A stretch of 64,000 nt of DNA from Dokdonia sp. Dokd-P16 (GCF_003095655.1 NZ_CP029151.1:3223001-3287000), one strand, 5' to 3'; shown: positions 43,378 to 52,609, counted from the first letter of the stretch. Translations and numbers: made by a program. The notes: generated from the sequence alone by a model not told the origin.

Positions 43378-43391
43378 GCTTTCGCGAAAGC
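43378..43391. repeat. Iterated palindrome between prohibitin-like and PepSY-like genes
   Basis: Exact core, flanked AA/GT, beside the long hairpin. Confidence 0.93.
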
Positions 43392-43428
43392 GTCATCTTA
43401 ACGCTTTCTTATAGTTTTATGAAGTATT

Positions 43429-44244
43429 CTAATTATTTCCTAAAATTAATGGAAGTCCAGAATCCCCTGAACCAACAACGATAACTTTAGAATTAGGTGA
43501 CTTTGATAACTCTATAGTTGCATCAATTCCTTTGTCTTGAAGAATTTTATCTGTCAAAGAAGCACTTAAAATCTTATTTGCATCTGCTTTACCTTGAGCT
43601 TCAATACGCACTTTTTCTGCTTCTTTAGATGCTGTTACAAGTCTAAACTCGTACTCTAAAGATTCTTGCTCTTGTCTTAGTTTTCTTTCAATTGCGTCTT
43701 TTATAGTATTAGGAAGCGTCACGTCTCTTACTAATACCTCATTAAGTTGCACATATTGCTTAGACAAAATAGCTTTAGTTTCTACAAATATTTCGTCCTG
43801 TATAGCATCTCTTTTACTTGAGTACAATTGCTCAGGTGTATACCTACCTACTACACTACGTGCTGCAGATCGTATAGCTGGCTGGATTACTCGTTGTAAA
43901 TAATCTTTACCTAGTGTTTGGTGTAGATTTCCTAAATCTTTGCGCACTGGCTCATACCAAGCCGAGGCGTCAATTTGTATTTCTAATCCATTAGACGATA
44001 AAACTTTCATTTTTTCAAAAAGCTCTTGTTGTCTTACTTCATAAACGAATACCTTATTCCATGGTGCAACTAAGTGAAATCCTTCACTCATAGGTGGCTC
44101 ATCTGTCACCACACCATTTCCAAACGTTTTAAATAATACTCCCGCCTCTCCAGAATCTATGGTTACAGCAGATTTTGTAACTAATACTAATAAAATAATG
44201 ATACCTATAACTATAGGTACGCCAATCTTTGGTAATTTTTCCAT
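43429..44244 (-). CDS. SPFH/Band-7 (prohibitin-like) membrane protein
   Basis: A 271-residue prohibitin homologue. One N-terminal transmembrane helix (IGVPIVIGIIILLVLVTKSA) is followed by the Band-7 domain: VTIDSGEAGVLFKTFG, GFHLVAPWNKVFVYEVR, ARSVVGRYTPEQLYSSKR and LVRDVTLPNTIKDAIERK, then the coiled coil KEAEKVRIEAQGKADANKI. Such proteins form large ring complexes at the membrane and modulate proteases such as FtsH. It follows the VWA-like membrane protein gene by 20 bases. Confidence 0.9.
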   Translation of the reverse strand: MEKLPKIGVPIVIGIIILLVLVTKSAVTIDSGEAGVLFKTFGNGVVTDEPPMSEGFHLVAPWNKVFVYEVRQQELFEKMKVLSSNGLEIQIDASAWYEPVRKDLGNLHQTLGKDYLQRVIQPAIRSAARSVVGRYTPEQLYSSKRDAIQDEIFVETKAILSKQYVQLNEVLVRDVTLPNTIKDAIERKLRQEQESLEYEFRLVTASKEAEKVRIEAQGKADANKILSASLTDKILQDKGIDATIELSKSPNSKVIVVGSGDSGLPLILGNN

Positions 44245-44264
44245 AATAATTTTTTGATTTTTAT

Positions 44265-46298
44265 TTACGTGAGTCCGTTATACTTGCGCATAAACCACTC
44301 AATAGAAAGTAGTAAGGCTATTATAAATAATAACCATTTCCAATCTATTAAAGGTACGATTTTTTCCGTGCTTTTCTGTATAGGTTTGTATCGAGTATCT
44401 TTCAAAAGATCTTCAATAAGTTGGTCTCCTGTTGCGCTCGTATAAAGGGCTGCTGCTGTATTAGACGCTAGAGTACGTAGTTCTGTTACATTTGCATTTA
44501 AGAATTGTTGTTCTATCTCAAAAGAAACTATTGTAAAACTACCAGATCGAGCGAGTCCTTGATCTATAACCGACACTGTAAACTTGTAATTACCCGGCTC
44601 TAGATTATTCATCGCAACCTGATATGTATTCTTATTAAGCAATAACGGTATATCTGTCACTTTACCTGTCTCTTCATGGACTACACGTATGGATAAACGT
44701 GCTCGTGTATCAAAGGTGTAATTTTTATCAAAGTACTGCGCATATAATGTGACATCACCATTCCCATAATAGAAGGACTCATAATCTATATTGAGACGAC
44801 TCTTTTTCTTATTTGATGCTGCATATTGCACGAGATTATCAATAAAATTGTCAAAATCTTCAAAGCTGTTATTATTAATAAAACTCTGTGCTCTCCATCG
44901 CCACAAGCCTTCTCCTAGAATGTATACTTCGCGCTGTCCATTTGTATCAGTAGTTGCTATAAGTGGATTTTCAGTATTTAAAGATCCTATAGTTTGGGTC
45001 AGTGCAACATCTACTTCTGTCTTAAAATTAACGTCACCAAAGCTTGTCTTTAACGGCGGAAAGTCAGCAAAGCCTATATCTTCTATCACAAAAGCAGAGA
45101 AATTCACATTGAGTTCGCCTTGTACTTCCTCTTGCTGTCCAGTGATTTCTTGATTAATGGTATTCTGGAAGGTATTTACAGCATTCCAATCTGTATTTGC
45201 GCCAGCGACTGTAATACTATTTTTGGATAACGAAGTAAGTTGCTCATAAACATTCTTGAAACGTGCATCTGGCTGATACAATATTACTAGCTCATAGTCA
45301 TTGAGCTTACTTATACTTTCTAGAGGGTTTGAAAAAGTAACCGTGCGTAGTCTGTTACTCTCTATACTCTTTTTAAGCATACCCACATCTGGATGAACGA
45401 TGTTACTTACTATAAGAACATTCGTTTTTTGATCGATAACTTCAATCGCAAAGTTCTTACTATTGTTTTTTATGTTTTTCTCTGTCGTATTAGGTGCAAG
45501 CTGTATAGCATATTGCCTAACTCCTACGCTCGTTGCAGGTAATAGCAAATTGAAAACCTGTGATTCTTTGTCTGGACTAAAAGTAACTCGCTCAGAATGT
45601 ACTACTGCCCCTCCTGAAGTAACCGTTAATTGTGAGCTTACTGTATTGTTCCCGTTATAAGTGGCAAAAATCTCTACCGGAAACTTATTATTGATATAGG
45701 CATATCTATTTACGTTTATCTGCCCTAATTTAAGATCATCGTATGTAATTGTATCTCCTAGAACTACAGGATATATCTGCTGATTGAGGTTTTTTGAGGT
45801 GTATTGATAAGCCTCACCATAGGTTTGATTCCCATCGGTGAGTAAGATAACTGGTGCTATTTCTGTACCGTAAATGTCTTCAAGACTATGAAGAACATTA
45901 GAAATGTTAGTCTGCTTTTCCTGAAAATCTAAAGTATCTAAACGTTTAAATTCTTGACCGAAACTATAAAACTGTACGTCAAAAGCATTGTTTAAAGATT
46001 CGCTTTCGCGAAAGCGTGATACTAAATCACTACTCTCATCATCATATTCCAAGTGTTTAATACTTGCCGTATTATCTACAGCTACCGCTAGTGATGGTTT
46101 TACGGTAACGTATGTAACTTGTTTATAAGAAGGATTAATTAAAATAATAAGCAATCCAAAAACGCTTAAAAATCTTATAAGCGCATAAACTTTATTCCGG
46201 CTGGTCTTATATTTTGCCTTATAAAAATACTGAAAAACCGCTATTCCCAAGGCGAGAATAGCAGCTCCAATAATTAATAATAATGTTTCTGTTTGCAA
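44265..46298 (-). CDS. VWA-like membrane protein (BatA-like)
   Basis: A 677-residue membrane protein. Two N-terminal spans (LLLIIGAAILALGIAVFQYF; FLSVFGLLIILINPSY) and one near the C-terminus (WLLFIIALLLSIEWFM) bracket a large periplasmic region. That region begins with a VWA-like fold: LAVAVDNTASI in place of the DxSxS motif and PVILLTDGNQTYG. A glutamine-amidotransferase-like middle (VLIVSNIVHPDVGMLKKSIE) and Ig-like C-terminal domain follow. It resembles Bacteroidetes proteins near BatABD genes. The function is unknown. The palindrome encodes SRFRESE inside the VWA part. Confidence 0.72.
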   Translation of the reverse strand: MQTETLLLIIGAAILALGIAVFQYFYKAKYKTSRNKVYALIRFLSVFGLLIILINPSYKQVTYVTVKPSLAVAVDNTASIKHLEYDDESSDLVSRFRESESLNNAFDVQFYSFGQEFKRLDTLDFQEKQTNISNVLHSLEDIYGTEIAPVILLTDGNQTYGEAYQYTSKNLNQQIYPVVLGDTITYDDLKLGQINVNRYAYINNKFPVEIFATYNGNNTVSSQLTVTSGGAVVHSERVTFSPDKESQVFNLLLPATSVGVRQYAIQLAPNTTEKNIKNNSKNFAIEVIDQKTNVLIVSNIVHPDVGMLKKSIESNRLRTVTFSNPLESISKLNDYELVILYQPDARFKNVYEQLTSLSKNSITVAGANTDWNAVNTFQNTINQEITGQQEEVQGELNVNFSAFVIEDIGFADFPPLKTSFGDVNFKTEVDVALTQTIGSLNTENPLIATTDTNGQREVYILGEGLWRWRAQSFINNNSFEDFDNFIDNLVQYAASNKKKSRLNIDYESFYYGNGDVTLYAQYFDKNYTFDTRARLSIRVVHEETGKVTDIPLLLNKNTYQVAMNNLEPGNYKFTVSVIDQGLARSGSFTIVSFEIEQQFLNANVTELRTLASNTAAALYTSATGDQLIEDLLKDTRYKPIQKSTEKIVPLIDWKWLLFIIALLLSIEWFMRKYNGLT
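46002..46015. repeat. Iterated palindrome inside the VWA-like gene
   Basis: Exact core, flanked TC/GT, read as RFRES. Confidence 0.93.
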
Positions 46299-46360
46299 AT
46301 GTTGTGGTTGTTCTTATCTCAAATACATTGAGAATGGGCAATAGACACGTAACTCGTAAA

Positions 46361-47107
46361 TTACGTAAGCATTCCTCCATCTACATTAATAACTTGACCT
46401 GTGATGTATGCACTCATATCACTAGCAAGAAATACGCAAGTGTTTGCAATATCTTCTGGGCTTCCACCGCGTTTTAATGGTATAGACTGTCTCCATCCAT
46501 CTACAGTAGCTTCATCAAGTTTACCTGTCATCTCAGTCTCGATAAATCCGGGAGCAATCACGTTTGTACGTATGTTACGAGAACCTAGCTCAAGTGCCAT
46601 AGACTTAGAGAAACCTATCATTCCAGCCTTTGAGGCAGCATAGTTTGCTTGACCAGCATTTCCTTTTACTCCTACCACAGAACTCATGTTAATGATACTT
46701 CCTTTGCGAGCTTTAAGCATCGTGCGCTGCACAGCTTTAGTCATATTAAAGATAGACTTAAGGTTTACCTCTATTACGTTGTCAAAATCCTCTTCAGACA
46801 TACGCATAAGGAGATTATCCTTTGTAATACCTGCATTATTTACAAGAATATCAATAGTTCCAAAATCTTCAAGCACGTTCTTCACAAGCACTTGAGCCTG
46901 CTCAAAATCTGCTGCATTACTTTTATATCCTTTGATTTTTACACCTGTGCTTTCTAAACTTTTCTCTAGTTCATCTGCCGCGGCAGATGATGAACTGTAT
47001 GTAAAAGCAACATTTGCTCCATGTTGAGCAAATACTTCTGCGATTCCTTTTCCTATGCCACGGCTAGCACCAGTGATGATAGCTGTTTTTCCTTCTAATA
47101 ATTTCAT
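46361..47107 (-). CDS. fabG: 3-oxoacyl-ACP reductase
   Basis: A 248-residue short-chain dehydrogenase reducing 3-oxoacyl-ACP with NADPH in fatty acid elongation. Seen: GASRGIGKGIAEVFAQHGANV (cofactor loop TGASRGIG), ILVNNAGITKDNLLMRM, the catalytic MSSVVGVKGNAGQANYAASKAG with Ser, Tyr and Lys (shown in part), and C-terminal YITGQVINVDGGM. The length and the ITKDNLLMRM motif point to FabG over other SDRs. It has a long leader of about 130 bases containing a palindrome and a hairpin. Confidence 0.93.
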   Translation of the reverse strand: MKLLEGKTAIITGASRGIGKGIAEVFAQHGANVAFTYSSSSAAADELEKSLESTGVKIKGYKSNAADFEQAQVLVKNVLEDFGTIDILVNNAGITKDNLLMRMSEEDFDNVIEVNLKSIFNMTKAVQRTMLKARKGSIINMSSVVGVKGNAGQANYAASKAGMIGFSKSMALELGSRNIRTNVIAPGFIETEMTGKLDEATVDGWRQSIPLKRGGSPEDIANTCVFLASDMSAYITGQVINVDGGMLT

Positions 47108-47123
47108 ATTAAATGCTATGAAT

Positions 47124-47152
47124 AGACAGTTAACCTATTATAATTACTGTCT
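47124..47152 (-). promoter_or_regulatory. Hairpin in the fabG leader
   Basis: Inverted repeat AGACAGT/ACTGTCT with a 15-base AT-rich loop, 17 bases upstream of the fabG ATG, inside the inferred 5' leader. It could hide the ribosome-binding region. Confidence 0.4.
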
Positions 47153-47203
47153 GAGGTTATTTTTATTGATCTAATTAGTTTAAATATTAGGTTGTATCGT
47201 CAC

Positions 47204-47217
47204 GCTTTCGCGAAAGC
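47204..47217. repeat. Iterated palindrome in the fabG leader
   Basis: Exact core, flanked AC/AT, downstream of the inferred fabG promoter. Confidence 0.93.
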
Positions 47218-47240
47218 ATACATCGCTAAATTTACTTACT

Positions 47241-47248
47241 CAAATATA
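47241..47248 (-). promoter_or_regulatory. Promoter -7 element (TATATTTG) of fabG
   Basis: TATATTTG on the minus strand, 134 bases before the fabG ATG and 24 bases before the palindrome. Confidence 0.5.
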
Positions 47249-47275
47249 AGAATTACGATACCGACTAGAAACAAA

Positions 47276-47304
47276 AAAACCTCCCTAAAAAAGGAGGCTT
47301 TTTT
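47276..47304 (-). terminator. Terminator of sucD
   Basis: Minus strand AAAAGCCTCC, 8-base loop, GGAGGTTTT plus T-run, just past the sucD stop. Confidence 0.88.
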
Positions 47305-47320
47305 ATAATGTATCGTAAAA

Positions 47321-48196
47321 TTATTTACCTAAAACTTCGGCAACTTTTTTACCTATTTCTGCTGGGCTATCCACAACGTGAATACCACATTCTCTCATTA
47401 TTGCTTTTTTAGCTTGAGCTGTATCATCAGATCCTCCTACAATTGCTCCTGCATGACCCATAGTACGTCCTGCTGGTGCAGTTTCACCTGCAATAAAACC
47501 AATTACTGGCTTCTTGCTACCGCTTTCTTTGTACCACTTTGCAGCGTCACCTTCAAGTTGACCACCTATCTCACCTATCATTACAACAGCTTCTGTTTCT
47601 GGATCATTAATAAGCATCTCTACTGCTTCTTTTGTAGTAGTTCCTATAATAGGATCTCCTCCAATACCGATTGCTGTAGTAATACCAAGACCTTGTTTTA
47701 CAACCTGATCTGCCGCTTCATACGTAAGTGTTCCAGATTTTGAAACAATACCTACAGTTCCTTTCTTAAATACAAAACCTGGCATGATACCTACTTTTGC
47801 CTCACCTGGAGTAATAACACCTGGACAGTTAGGTCCTATAAGGCGACACTCTTTTGTAGAGATATAGTCTGATGCTTTGATCATATCTGCAACAGGGATA
47901 CCTTCTGTAATTGTGATAATCACTTTGATTCCTGCATCTGCAGCTTCCATAATTGCATCTGCAGCAAATGCTGGCGGTACAAAAATAATAGTAGTATCTG
48001 CTCCTACTTTTTCTACTGCTTCTTGAACGGTATTAAAAACAGGCTTATCAAGATGTGTTTGTCCTCCTTTTCCTGGAGTTACACCACCTACTACGTTTGT
48101 TCCATAATCAATCATCTGGCCCGCGTGGAAAGTTCCTTCGCTACCTGTGAATCCTTGAACAATTATTTTCGAATCTTTATTAACTAAAACGCTCAT
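47321..48196 (-). CDS. sucD: Succinyl-CoA synthetase, alpha subunit
   Basis: The 291-residue alpha subunit of the citric-acid-cycle enzyme. Seen: CoA-binding [20 protein letters not shown], the [22 protein letters not shown] strand (partly shown), [17 protein letters not shown] and the phosphohistidine site [10 protein letters not shown] (His about 246). The beta subunit gene sucC is not adjacent, which is normal for flavobacteria. It has its own promoter element and terminator. Confidence 0.96.
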   Translation of the reverse strand: MSVLVNKDSKIIVQGFTGSEGTFHAGQMIDYGTNVVGGVTPGKGGQTHLDKPVFNTVQEAVEKVGADTTIIFVPPAFAADAIMEAADAGIKVIITITEGIPVADMIKASDYISTKECRLIGPNCPGVITPGEAKVGIMPGFVFKKGTVGIVSKSGTLTYEAADQVVKQGLGITTAIGIGGDPIIGTTTKEAVEMLINDPETEAVVMIGEIGGQLEGDAAKWYKESGSKKPVIGFIAGETAPAGRTMGHAGAIVGGSDDTAQAKKAIMRECGIHVVDSPAEIGKKVAEVLGK

Positions 48197-48221
48197 CGGT
48201 TTGTTTTAAAATTTTGCACTG

Positions 48222-48229
48222 CAAAAGTA
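48222..48229 (-). promoter_or_regulatory. Promoter -7 element (TACTTTTG) of sucD
   Basis: Matches TAnnTTTG on the minus strand, 26 bases before the sucD ATG. Confidence 0.5.
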
Positions 48230-48268
48230 ACAGTTTGGTTAAGTATTATGAAGTAAAAACAATGAAAT

Positions 48269-48670
48269 TTACTTCCAAGATTTCATGCTCTCTTTTGCTT
48301 CTTCTGCTGGTTGGCTCATTTGGTACCCTCTATACATCAAACCATCCTTCATTTCCCATATAGCCATAAAATGTGCCATAGGTTGTTCTGTATCTGGTTG
48401 CTCGATCGTAGTTACAAAATATGTGAACCTTATCACTACCTGATCCTCTTTAGAAAGAAGGTGTGTAATCTCTGGACGAACCGCATCAAAAGATTTACCA
48501 GCCTCTGCTGCCATTTCTTTTAATCCTGCTATTTCCATATGATTGTAACCTGTTTTTGCATTCCAAAAAAGCTGCATATCAGGATGAATATACTCATCAA
48601 AAGCAGTTGTGTCATTAAAAAAGTCTGAGCTATAAAACTCTTTCACGATTTTCTTATTACTCTTAGCCAT
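48269..48670 (-). CDS. SnoaL/NTF2-like protein
   Basis: A 133-residue NTF2-fold protein of the SnoaL-like group: KIVKEFYSSDFFND, DEYIHPDMQLFWN, VVIRFTYFVTTIEQP and HFMAIWEMKDGLMYRGYQMSQP, where the strands form the usual cone. It is cytoplasmic, without known substrate. Its ATG overlaps the stop of the LpxD-like gene by one base (TAATG), so the two are coupled. Confidence 0.78.
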   Translation of the reverse strand: MAKSNKKIVKEFYSSDFFNDTTAFDEYIHPDMQLFWNAKTGYNHMEIAGLKEMAAEAGKSFDAVRPEITHLLSKEDQVVIRFTYFVTTIEQPDTEQPMAHFMAIWEMKDGLMYRGYQMSQPAEEAKESMKSWK

Positions 48671-49605
48671 TATTGTTGCTTTAGTTTTTCTAATAATTCT
48701 TGCACTTGTCTCAACGCTGCAAGCTCTTTATATTTTGTTCTGAAATCACCTGCTGGTGACCCAAAATAACTTTTTTCTCCTTCTAGTGACTTACTTACTC
48801 CACTCTGCGCAGAGATGATAGCCTTCTTACCTATAGAGATCCCACTAGTAACTCCTACCTGACCCCACAAAGTCACTTCGTCCTCTATAACGACACAACC
48901 TGCTATGGTAGTTTGAGCCGCGATTAAAACACGTTCTCCTATAACAGTATCATGACCTACATGGACTTGGTTATCAATCTTAGTTCCTTTACCTATCGTT
49001 GTATCACCAGTAACTCCTTTATCTATAGTTGTCCCAGCTCCTATATCTACATTATCTTCTATTACAACACGACCACCAGATTTAAGTTTATCAAAACCTT
49101 CTGGACGTTTTTTGTAATAAAAAGCGTCTGCACCTAGTATGCTTCCTGCGTGTATAGTAACGTTGTCACCTATAATCGTATTATCATATAGACATACATT
49201 AGGGTGTATGGTACAGTTATCACCTATAACCACGTTATTGCCAACGAAGACATTAGGCTGTATAACAGTTCCTTGACCTATAATTGCCGTCTCTGCTATG
49301 GCAGCTGCTGCGCTTTTAAAAGGTTTAAAGTGATCTGTAAGCTTATTAAAATCTCTAAAAGGGTCATCAGATATTAAAAGTGCTTTACCCTCTGGGCAAG
49401 CTACTTCTTTGTTTATAAGTACAATAGTCGCGGCACTTTGTAGCGCCTTGTCGTAATACTTAGGATGATCTACAAATACAATATCTCCTGGTGTTACTAC
49501 ATGGATCTCATTCATACCCAAAACTGGAAACGAAGGATCACCCACAAAAGTGATATTAAGAAGACTTGCAATATCTTGAAGCGTATGTTGTTTTTTAAAT
49601 TTCAC
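48670..49605 (-). CDS. LpxD-like acyltransferase, second paralogue
   Basis: A 311-residue left-handed beta-helix acyltransferase related to LpxD. The N-terminal uridine-binding-like domain (HTLQDIASLLNITFVGDPSF) is followed by hexapeptide repeats ([38 protein letters not shown]), the QVHVGHDTVIGERV segment with the likely catalytic His, and a C-terminal helix. I choose the GTG at 49605 (MKFKKQHTLQ); the ATG at 49635 would lie inside the efp terminator. Another LpxD with standard context lies at 52602, so this copy may act on a different acceptor. Confidence 0.83.
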   Translation of the reverse strand: MKFKKQHTLQDIASLLNITFVGDPSFPVLGMNEIHVVTPGDIVFVDHPKYYDKALQSAATIVLINKEVACPEGKALLISDDPFRDFNKLTDHFKPFKSAAAAIAETAIIGQGTVIQPNVFVGNNVVIGDNCTIHPNVCLYDNTIIGDNVTIHAGSILGADAFYYKKRPEGFDKLKSGGRVVIEDNVDIGAGTTIDKGVTGDTTIGKGTKIDNQVHVGHDTVIGERVLIAAQTTIAGCVVIEDEVTLWGQVGVTSGISIGKKAIISAQSGVSKSLEGEKSYFGSPAGDFRTKYKELAALRQVQELLEKLKQQ

Positions 49606-49623
49606 GATTACGAATATAAAAGA

Positions 49624-49647
49624 AAATCCCGTCATTTGACGGGATTT
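49624..49647 (-). terminator. Terminator of efp
   Basis: Perfect stem AAATCCCGTC/GACGGGATTT, loop ATTT, on the minus strand shortly after the efp stop and just ahead of the LpxD-like start. Confidence 0.85.
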
Positions 49648-49672
49648 ATATAATAAGTTAATACAAGATTAT

Positions 49673-50239
49673 TTACTCCTTAACGCGCTCTTTATAGGTC
49701 CCTTTATCGGTCTCTATTTTTATCTTATCTCCTTCATTAATAAACAAAGGAACGTTTACCTCTGCTCCTGTCTCAACAGTTGCTGGCTTTGTAGCGTTAG
49801 TTGCTGTATTACCTTTTACTCCTGGCTCTGTGTGACTCACTTCAAGTATTACAGAAGCAGGCATGTCTACAGAAAGTGGTGCGTTATCTTCCGTATTTAT
49901 AAGTACGGTAACAACCTCTCCTTCCTTTAATAAATCAGAACGATCTAACGCAGTCTCTTGTAAAGCGATTTGCGTGTAGTCTTCTGTATTCATAAAGTGA
50001 TACCCCTCTCCATCATTATATAAAAACTGAAATTTATGCGTCTCTACACGCACTTCTTCAATCTTATGTCCTGCAGAAAATGTATTATCTAATACTTTTC
50101 CAGAGGTAACACTTTTCATTTTTGTTCTTACAAATGCTGGGCCTTTACCTGGCTTTACGTGTAAAAATTCGATGATTTTATAAATATCGTGATTGTAGTG
50201 TATACAAAGTCCGTTGCGTATGTCTGATGTTGTTGCCAT
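49673..50239 (-). CDS. efp: Translation elongation factor P
   Basis: The 188-residue factor relieving ribosome stalls at polyproline. The three OB-like domains are seen: TSDIRNGLCIHYNHDIYKI, the modification loop HVKPGKGPAFVRTKM with Lys at the tip, and HEPGVKGNTATNATKPATVETG-like C-terminal block (actual TEPGVKGNTATNATKPA), then VPLFINEGDKIKIETDKGTY. The ATG at 50239 (MATTSDI) fits the family. Upstream is a TTCTGCA/TGCAGAA inverted repeat. Confidence 0.95.
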   Translation of the reverse strand: MATTSDIRNGLCIHYNHDIYKIIEFLHVKPGKGPAFVRTKMKSVTSGKVLDNTFSAGHKIEEVRVETHKFQFLYNDGEGYHFMNTEDYTQIALQETALDRSDLLKEGEVVTVLINTEDNAPLSVDMPASVILEVSHTEPGVKGNTATNATKPATVETGAEVNVPLFINEGDKIKIETDKGTYKERVKE

Positions 50240-50295
50240 ATATAGTATCAAATTTCTGCAAATGCAGAATTCTTATTTAATTAAAAGTTAATCTC

Positions 50296-50308
50296 GCTTT
50301 CGCGAAAA
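50296..50308. repeat. Iterated palindrome, one-sided variant
   Basis: GCTTTCGCGAAAA followed by TATGA; first member of an inverted pair in the lpxA-efp gap. Confidence 0.85.
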
Positions 50309-50393
50309 TATGAAAAGATTATCAATCTCTCCGTTTTATGAATTTCTCTGCTCACCTTATGTTAGGCAAAAGCATGAGTGTTATGTTGTCAAA

Positions 50394-50406
50394 TTTTCGC
50401 GAAAGC
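50394..50406. repeat. Iterated palindrome, one-sided variant
   Basis: TTTTCGCGAAAGC preceded by CAAA; second member, inverted relative to the copy at 50296 and about 86 bases away. Confidence 0.85.
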
Positions 50407-50418
50407 GTAAAAGAAAAC

Positions 50419-51201
50419 TTATGAATTGAAGTATCCTTTCATAATACCGCGTTGAGAATTACGTATAAATTGCAATATCTCATCACGTTCCTGAGTAGCT
50501 TCCATCTCTGCTTCTATAATTGCAACAGCCTGAGAGTTGTTATAATTTTTCTGATATAAGATGCGGAATATATCCTGGATCTCACGTATTTTTTCTGTTG
50601 TAAATCCGCGGCGACGTAGTCCTATAGAGTTAATCCCTACGTAACTTAATGGCTCACGACCAGCCTTTACAAAAGGTGGCACATCCTTACGTACTAGTGA
50701 CCCACCAGTTACAAATGCATGGCTTCCTATCGTACAAAATTGCTGTATTGCAGCCATACCAGCTAGTACCACGTAGTCACCTACAGTAATGTGCCCAGCA
50801 AGCGTACTGTTATTAGAAAAAATACAATTATCACCTACGATACAATCATGAGCAATATGGCAGTATGCCATAATCCAACAATTGTTTCCTACCTGAGTTT
50901 TCATACGATCTGAGGTACCACGGTTAATAGTCACACACTCACGTATGGTTGTATTATCGCCAATGATTGTAACGGTATCCTCGTCATTAAATTTTTTATC
51001 TTGTGGTACTGCAGAGATTACTGCACCTGGAAAGATACTTACGTTCTTCCCTATACGCGCACCTTCCATAATAGTCACATTAGATCCTATCCAGCTACCC
51101 TCACCTATAACAACATTATTATGTATCGTTGTAAATGGTTCTATAACTACATTCTTTGCAATTTTTGCACCTGGGTGCACATATGCTAATGGCTGATTCA
51201 T
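50419..51201 (-). CDS. lpxA: UDP-N-acetylglucosamine acyltransferase
   Basis: The 260-residue beta-helix enzyme adding the first 3-hydroxyacyl chain in lipid A synthesis. Hexapeptide repeats run from AYVHPGAKIAKNVVIEPF to about residue 185. The catalytic His is in YCHIAHDCIVGDN (about 118), and GMNSVGL-like GINSIGLRRRGFTTEKI marks the C-terminal helical part. It begins one base after the lpxC-fabZ stop and is the last gene of the lpx operon. Confidence 0.94.
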   Translation of the reverse strand: MNQPLAYVHPGAKIAKNVVIEPFTTIHNNVVIGEGSWIGSNVTIMEGARIGKNVSIFPGAVISAVPQDKKFNDEDTVTIIGDNTTIRECVTINRGTSDRMKTQVGNNCWIMAYCHIAHDCIVGDNCIFSNNSTLAGHITVGDYVVLAGMAAIQQFCTIGSHAFVTGGSLVRKDVPPFVKAGREPLSYVGINSIGLRRRGFTTEKIREIQDIFRILYQKNYNNSQAVAIIEAEMEATQERDEILQFIRNSQRGIMKGYFNS

Positions 51202-51202
51202 A

Positions 51203-52609
51203 CTAGAGATTTTTTACTTTTACTATTTGTGCCATTATTTCGGCTTCTGAGACAAGTTTACCATTTGCATAAGCGCGAGCTTGCATCTGGCAGATTCCTC
51301 TACGTATAGGTGACATTAGGTCTAATTTGAAAATAAGTGTATCACCAGGTACTACCTGATGCTTATATCTTACTTTATCTATTTTAAGTAAATAAGTAAG
51401 ATAGTTTTCTGGATCTGGAACGGTACTTAAAACTAAAATACCTCCCGTTTGAGCCATTGCTTCTATTTGAAGTACGCCAGGCATAACCGGAGATCCAGGA
51501 AAATGCCCCACAAAGAATGGTTCATTCATTGTTACATTTTTCACTCCAATCACATGCTCTTTTGTAAGCTCTAAAATCTTATCTACAAGCAAAAATGGAG
51601 GTCTGTGAGGTAACATCTCCATGATTTGATTTACATCCTTTACAGGAGTTGCATGCAAATCTACATCTGGAACATAATTACGACGTTCATTCTTAATAAT
51701 TTTCTGAAGTTTCTTTGCAAACTGTGTGTTTACAAAGTGCCCAGGCTTATTTGCAATGATTTTCCCTCGTATTCTTGTACCTGCTAGTGCTAAGTCTCCT
51801 ATTACGTCAAGTAGTTTATGACGTGCTGCTTCATTAGCATGGTGCAAAGTAAGGTTATCTAGTATGCCGTTAGGCTTAACAGCGATATCATCTTTATTAA
51901 AGGCTACCTTCAATTTTTCCATTGTACTAGGAGATAATTCCTTATCTACATATACAATCGCATTATTGAGATCTCCTCCTTTAATGAGGCCATGCTCAAG
52001 CAACATCTCTATCTCATGTAAGAAACTGAATGTTCTACTATCTGAAATTTCCTCCTTAAACTGTGAGATATGCTGTATGCTTGCATTTTGAGTACCTAGC
52101 ACTTTAGTACCAAAGTCTACCATAGTAGTAACTTGATACTCATCTGCCGGCATTAAAATAATCTCACTCCCAGACTCTTCGTCTAGATAAGTGATAATAT
52201 CTTTAACGATATATTCATCTCGTATAGCATCCTGCTCTAGAATCCCTGCTTCCTCTAGTGCTTCTACAAAAAACTTTGAAGAGCCATCCATAATAGGAGG
52301 CTCAGAAGCATTGAGTTCAATAAGAAGGTTATCTATTTCAAGTCCTACGCAAGCAGCAAGTACGTGCTCTGTAGTTTGAATAGAAACGCCGTTTCTTTCA
52401 AGGTTTGTTCCTCGTTGTGTATTAGTTACAAGAGAAGCATCTGCATTTAGTACTGGCTCTCCTTCAAGATCAAGGCGTTTAAATTTATACCCGTGATTTT
52501 CTGGAGCTGGCTTAAAGGTCATTAGTACATCTGCACCTGTGTGCAGACCAACACCTTTTAAGCTTATTTCTTTAGCTATCGTACGTTGTTGTGCTTTAGC
52601 GTTACTCAT
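51203..52609 (-). CDS. lpxC: LpxC-FabZ fusion: lipid A deacetylase and 3-hydroxyacyl-ACP dehydratase
   Basis: A 468-residue bifunctional protein of the Bacteroidetes type. LpxC part (1-~305): [10 protein letters not shown], the zinc-binding [16 protein letters not shown], and [16 protein letters not shown]. FabZ part (~320-468): [18 protein letters not shown], with catalytic His in [21 protein letters not shown] (shown in part) and Glu. The first removes acetate from acyl-UDP-GlcNAc; the second dehydrates 3-hydroxyacyl-ACP, so competing pathways are tied together. It overlaps lpxD by eight bases. Confidence 0.95.
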   Translation of the reverse strand: MSNAKAQQRTIAKEISLKGVGLHTGADVLMTFKPAPENHGYKFKRLDLEGEPVLNADASLVTNTQRGTNLERNGVSIQTTEHVLAACVGLEIDNLLIELNASEPPIMDGSSKFFVEALEEAGILEQDAIRDEYIVKDIITYLDEESGSEIILMPADEYQVTTMVDFGTKVLGTQNASIQHISQFKEEISDSRTFSFLHEIEMLLEHGLIKGGDLNNAIVYVDKELSPSTMEKLKVAFNKDDIAVKPNGILDNLTLHHANEAARHKLLDVIGDLALAGTRIRGKIIANKPGHFVNTQFAKKLQKIIKNERRNYVPDVDLHATPVKDVNQIMEMLPHRPPFLLVDKILELTKEHVIGVKNVTMNEPFFVGHFPGSPVMPGVLQIEAMAQTGGILVLSTVPDPENYLTYLLKIDKVRYKHQVVPGDTLIFKLDLMSPIRRGICQMQARAYANGKLVSEAEIMAQIVKVKNL

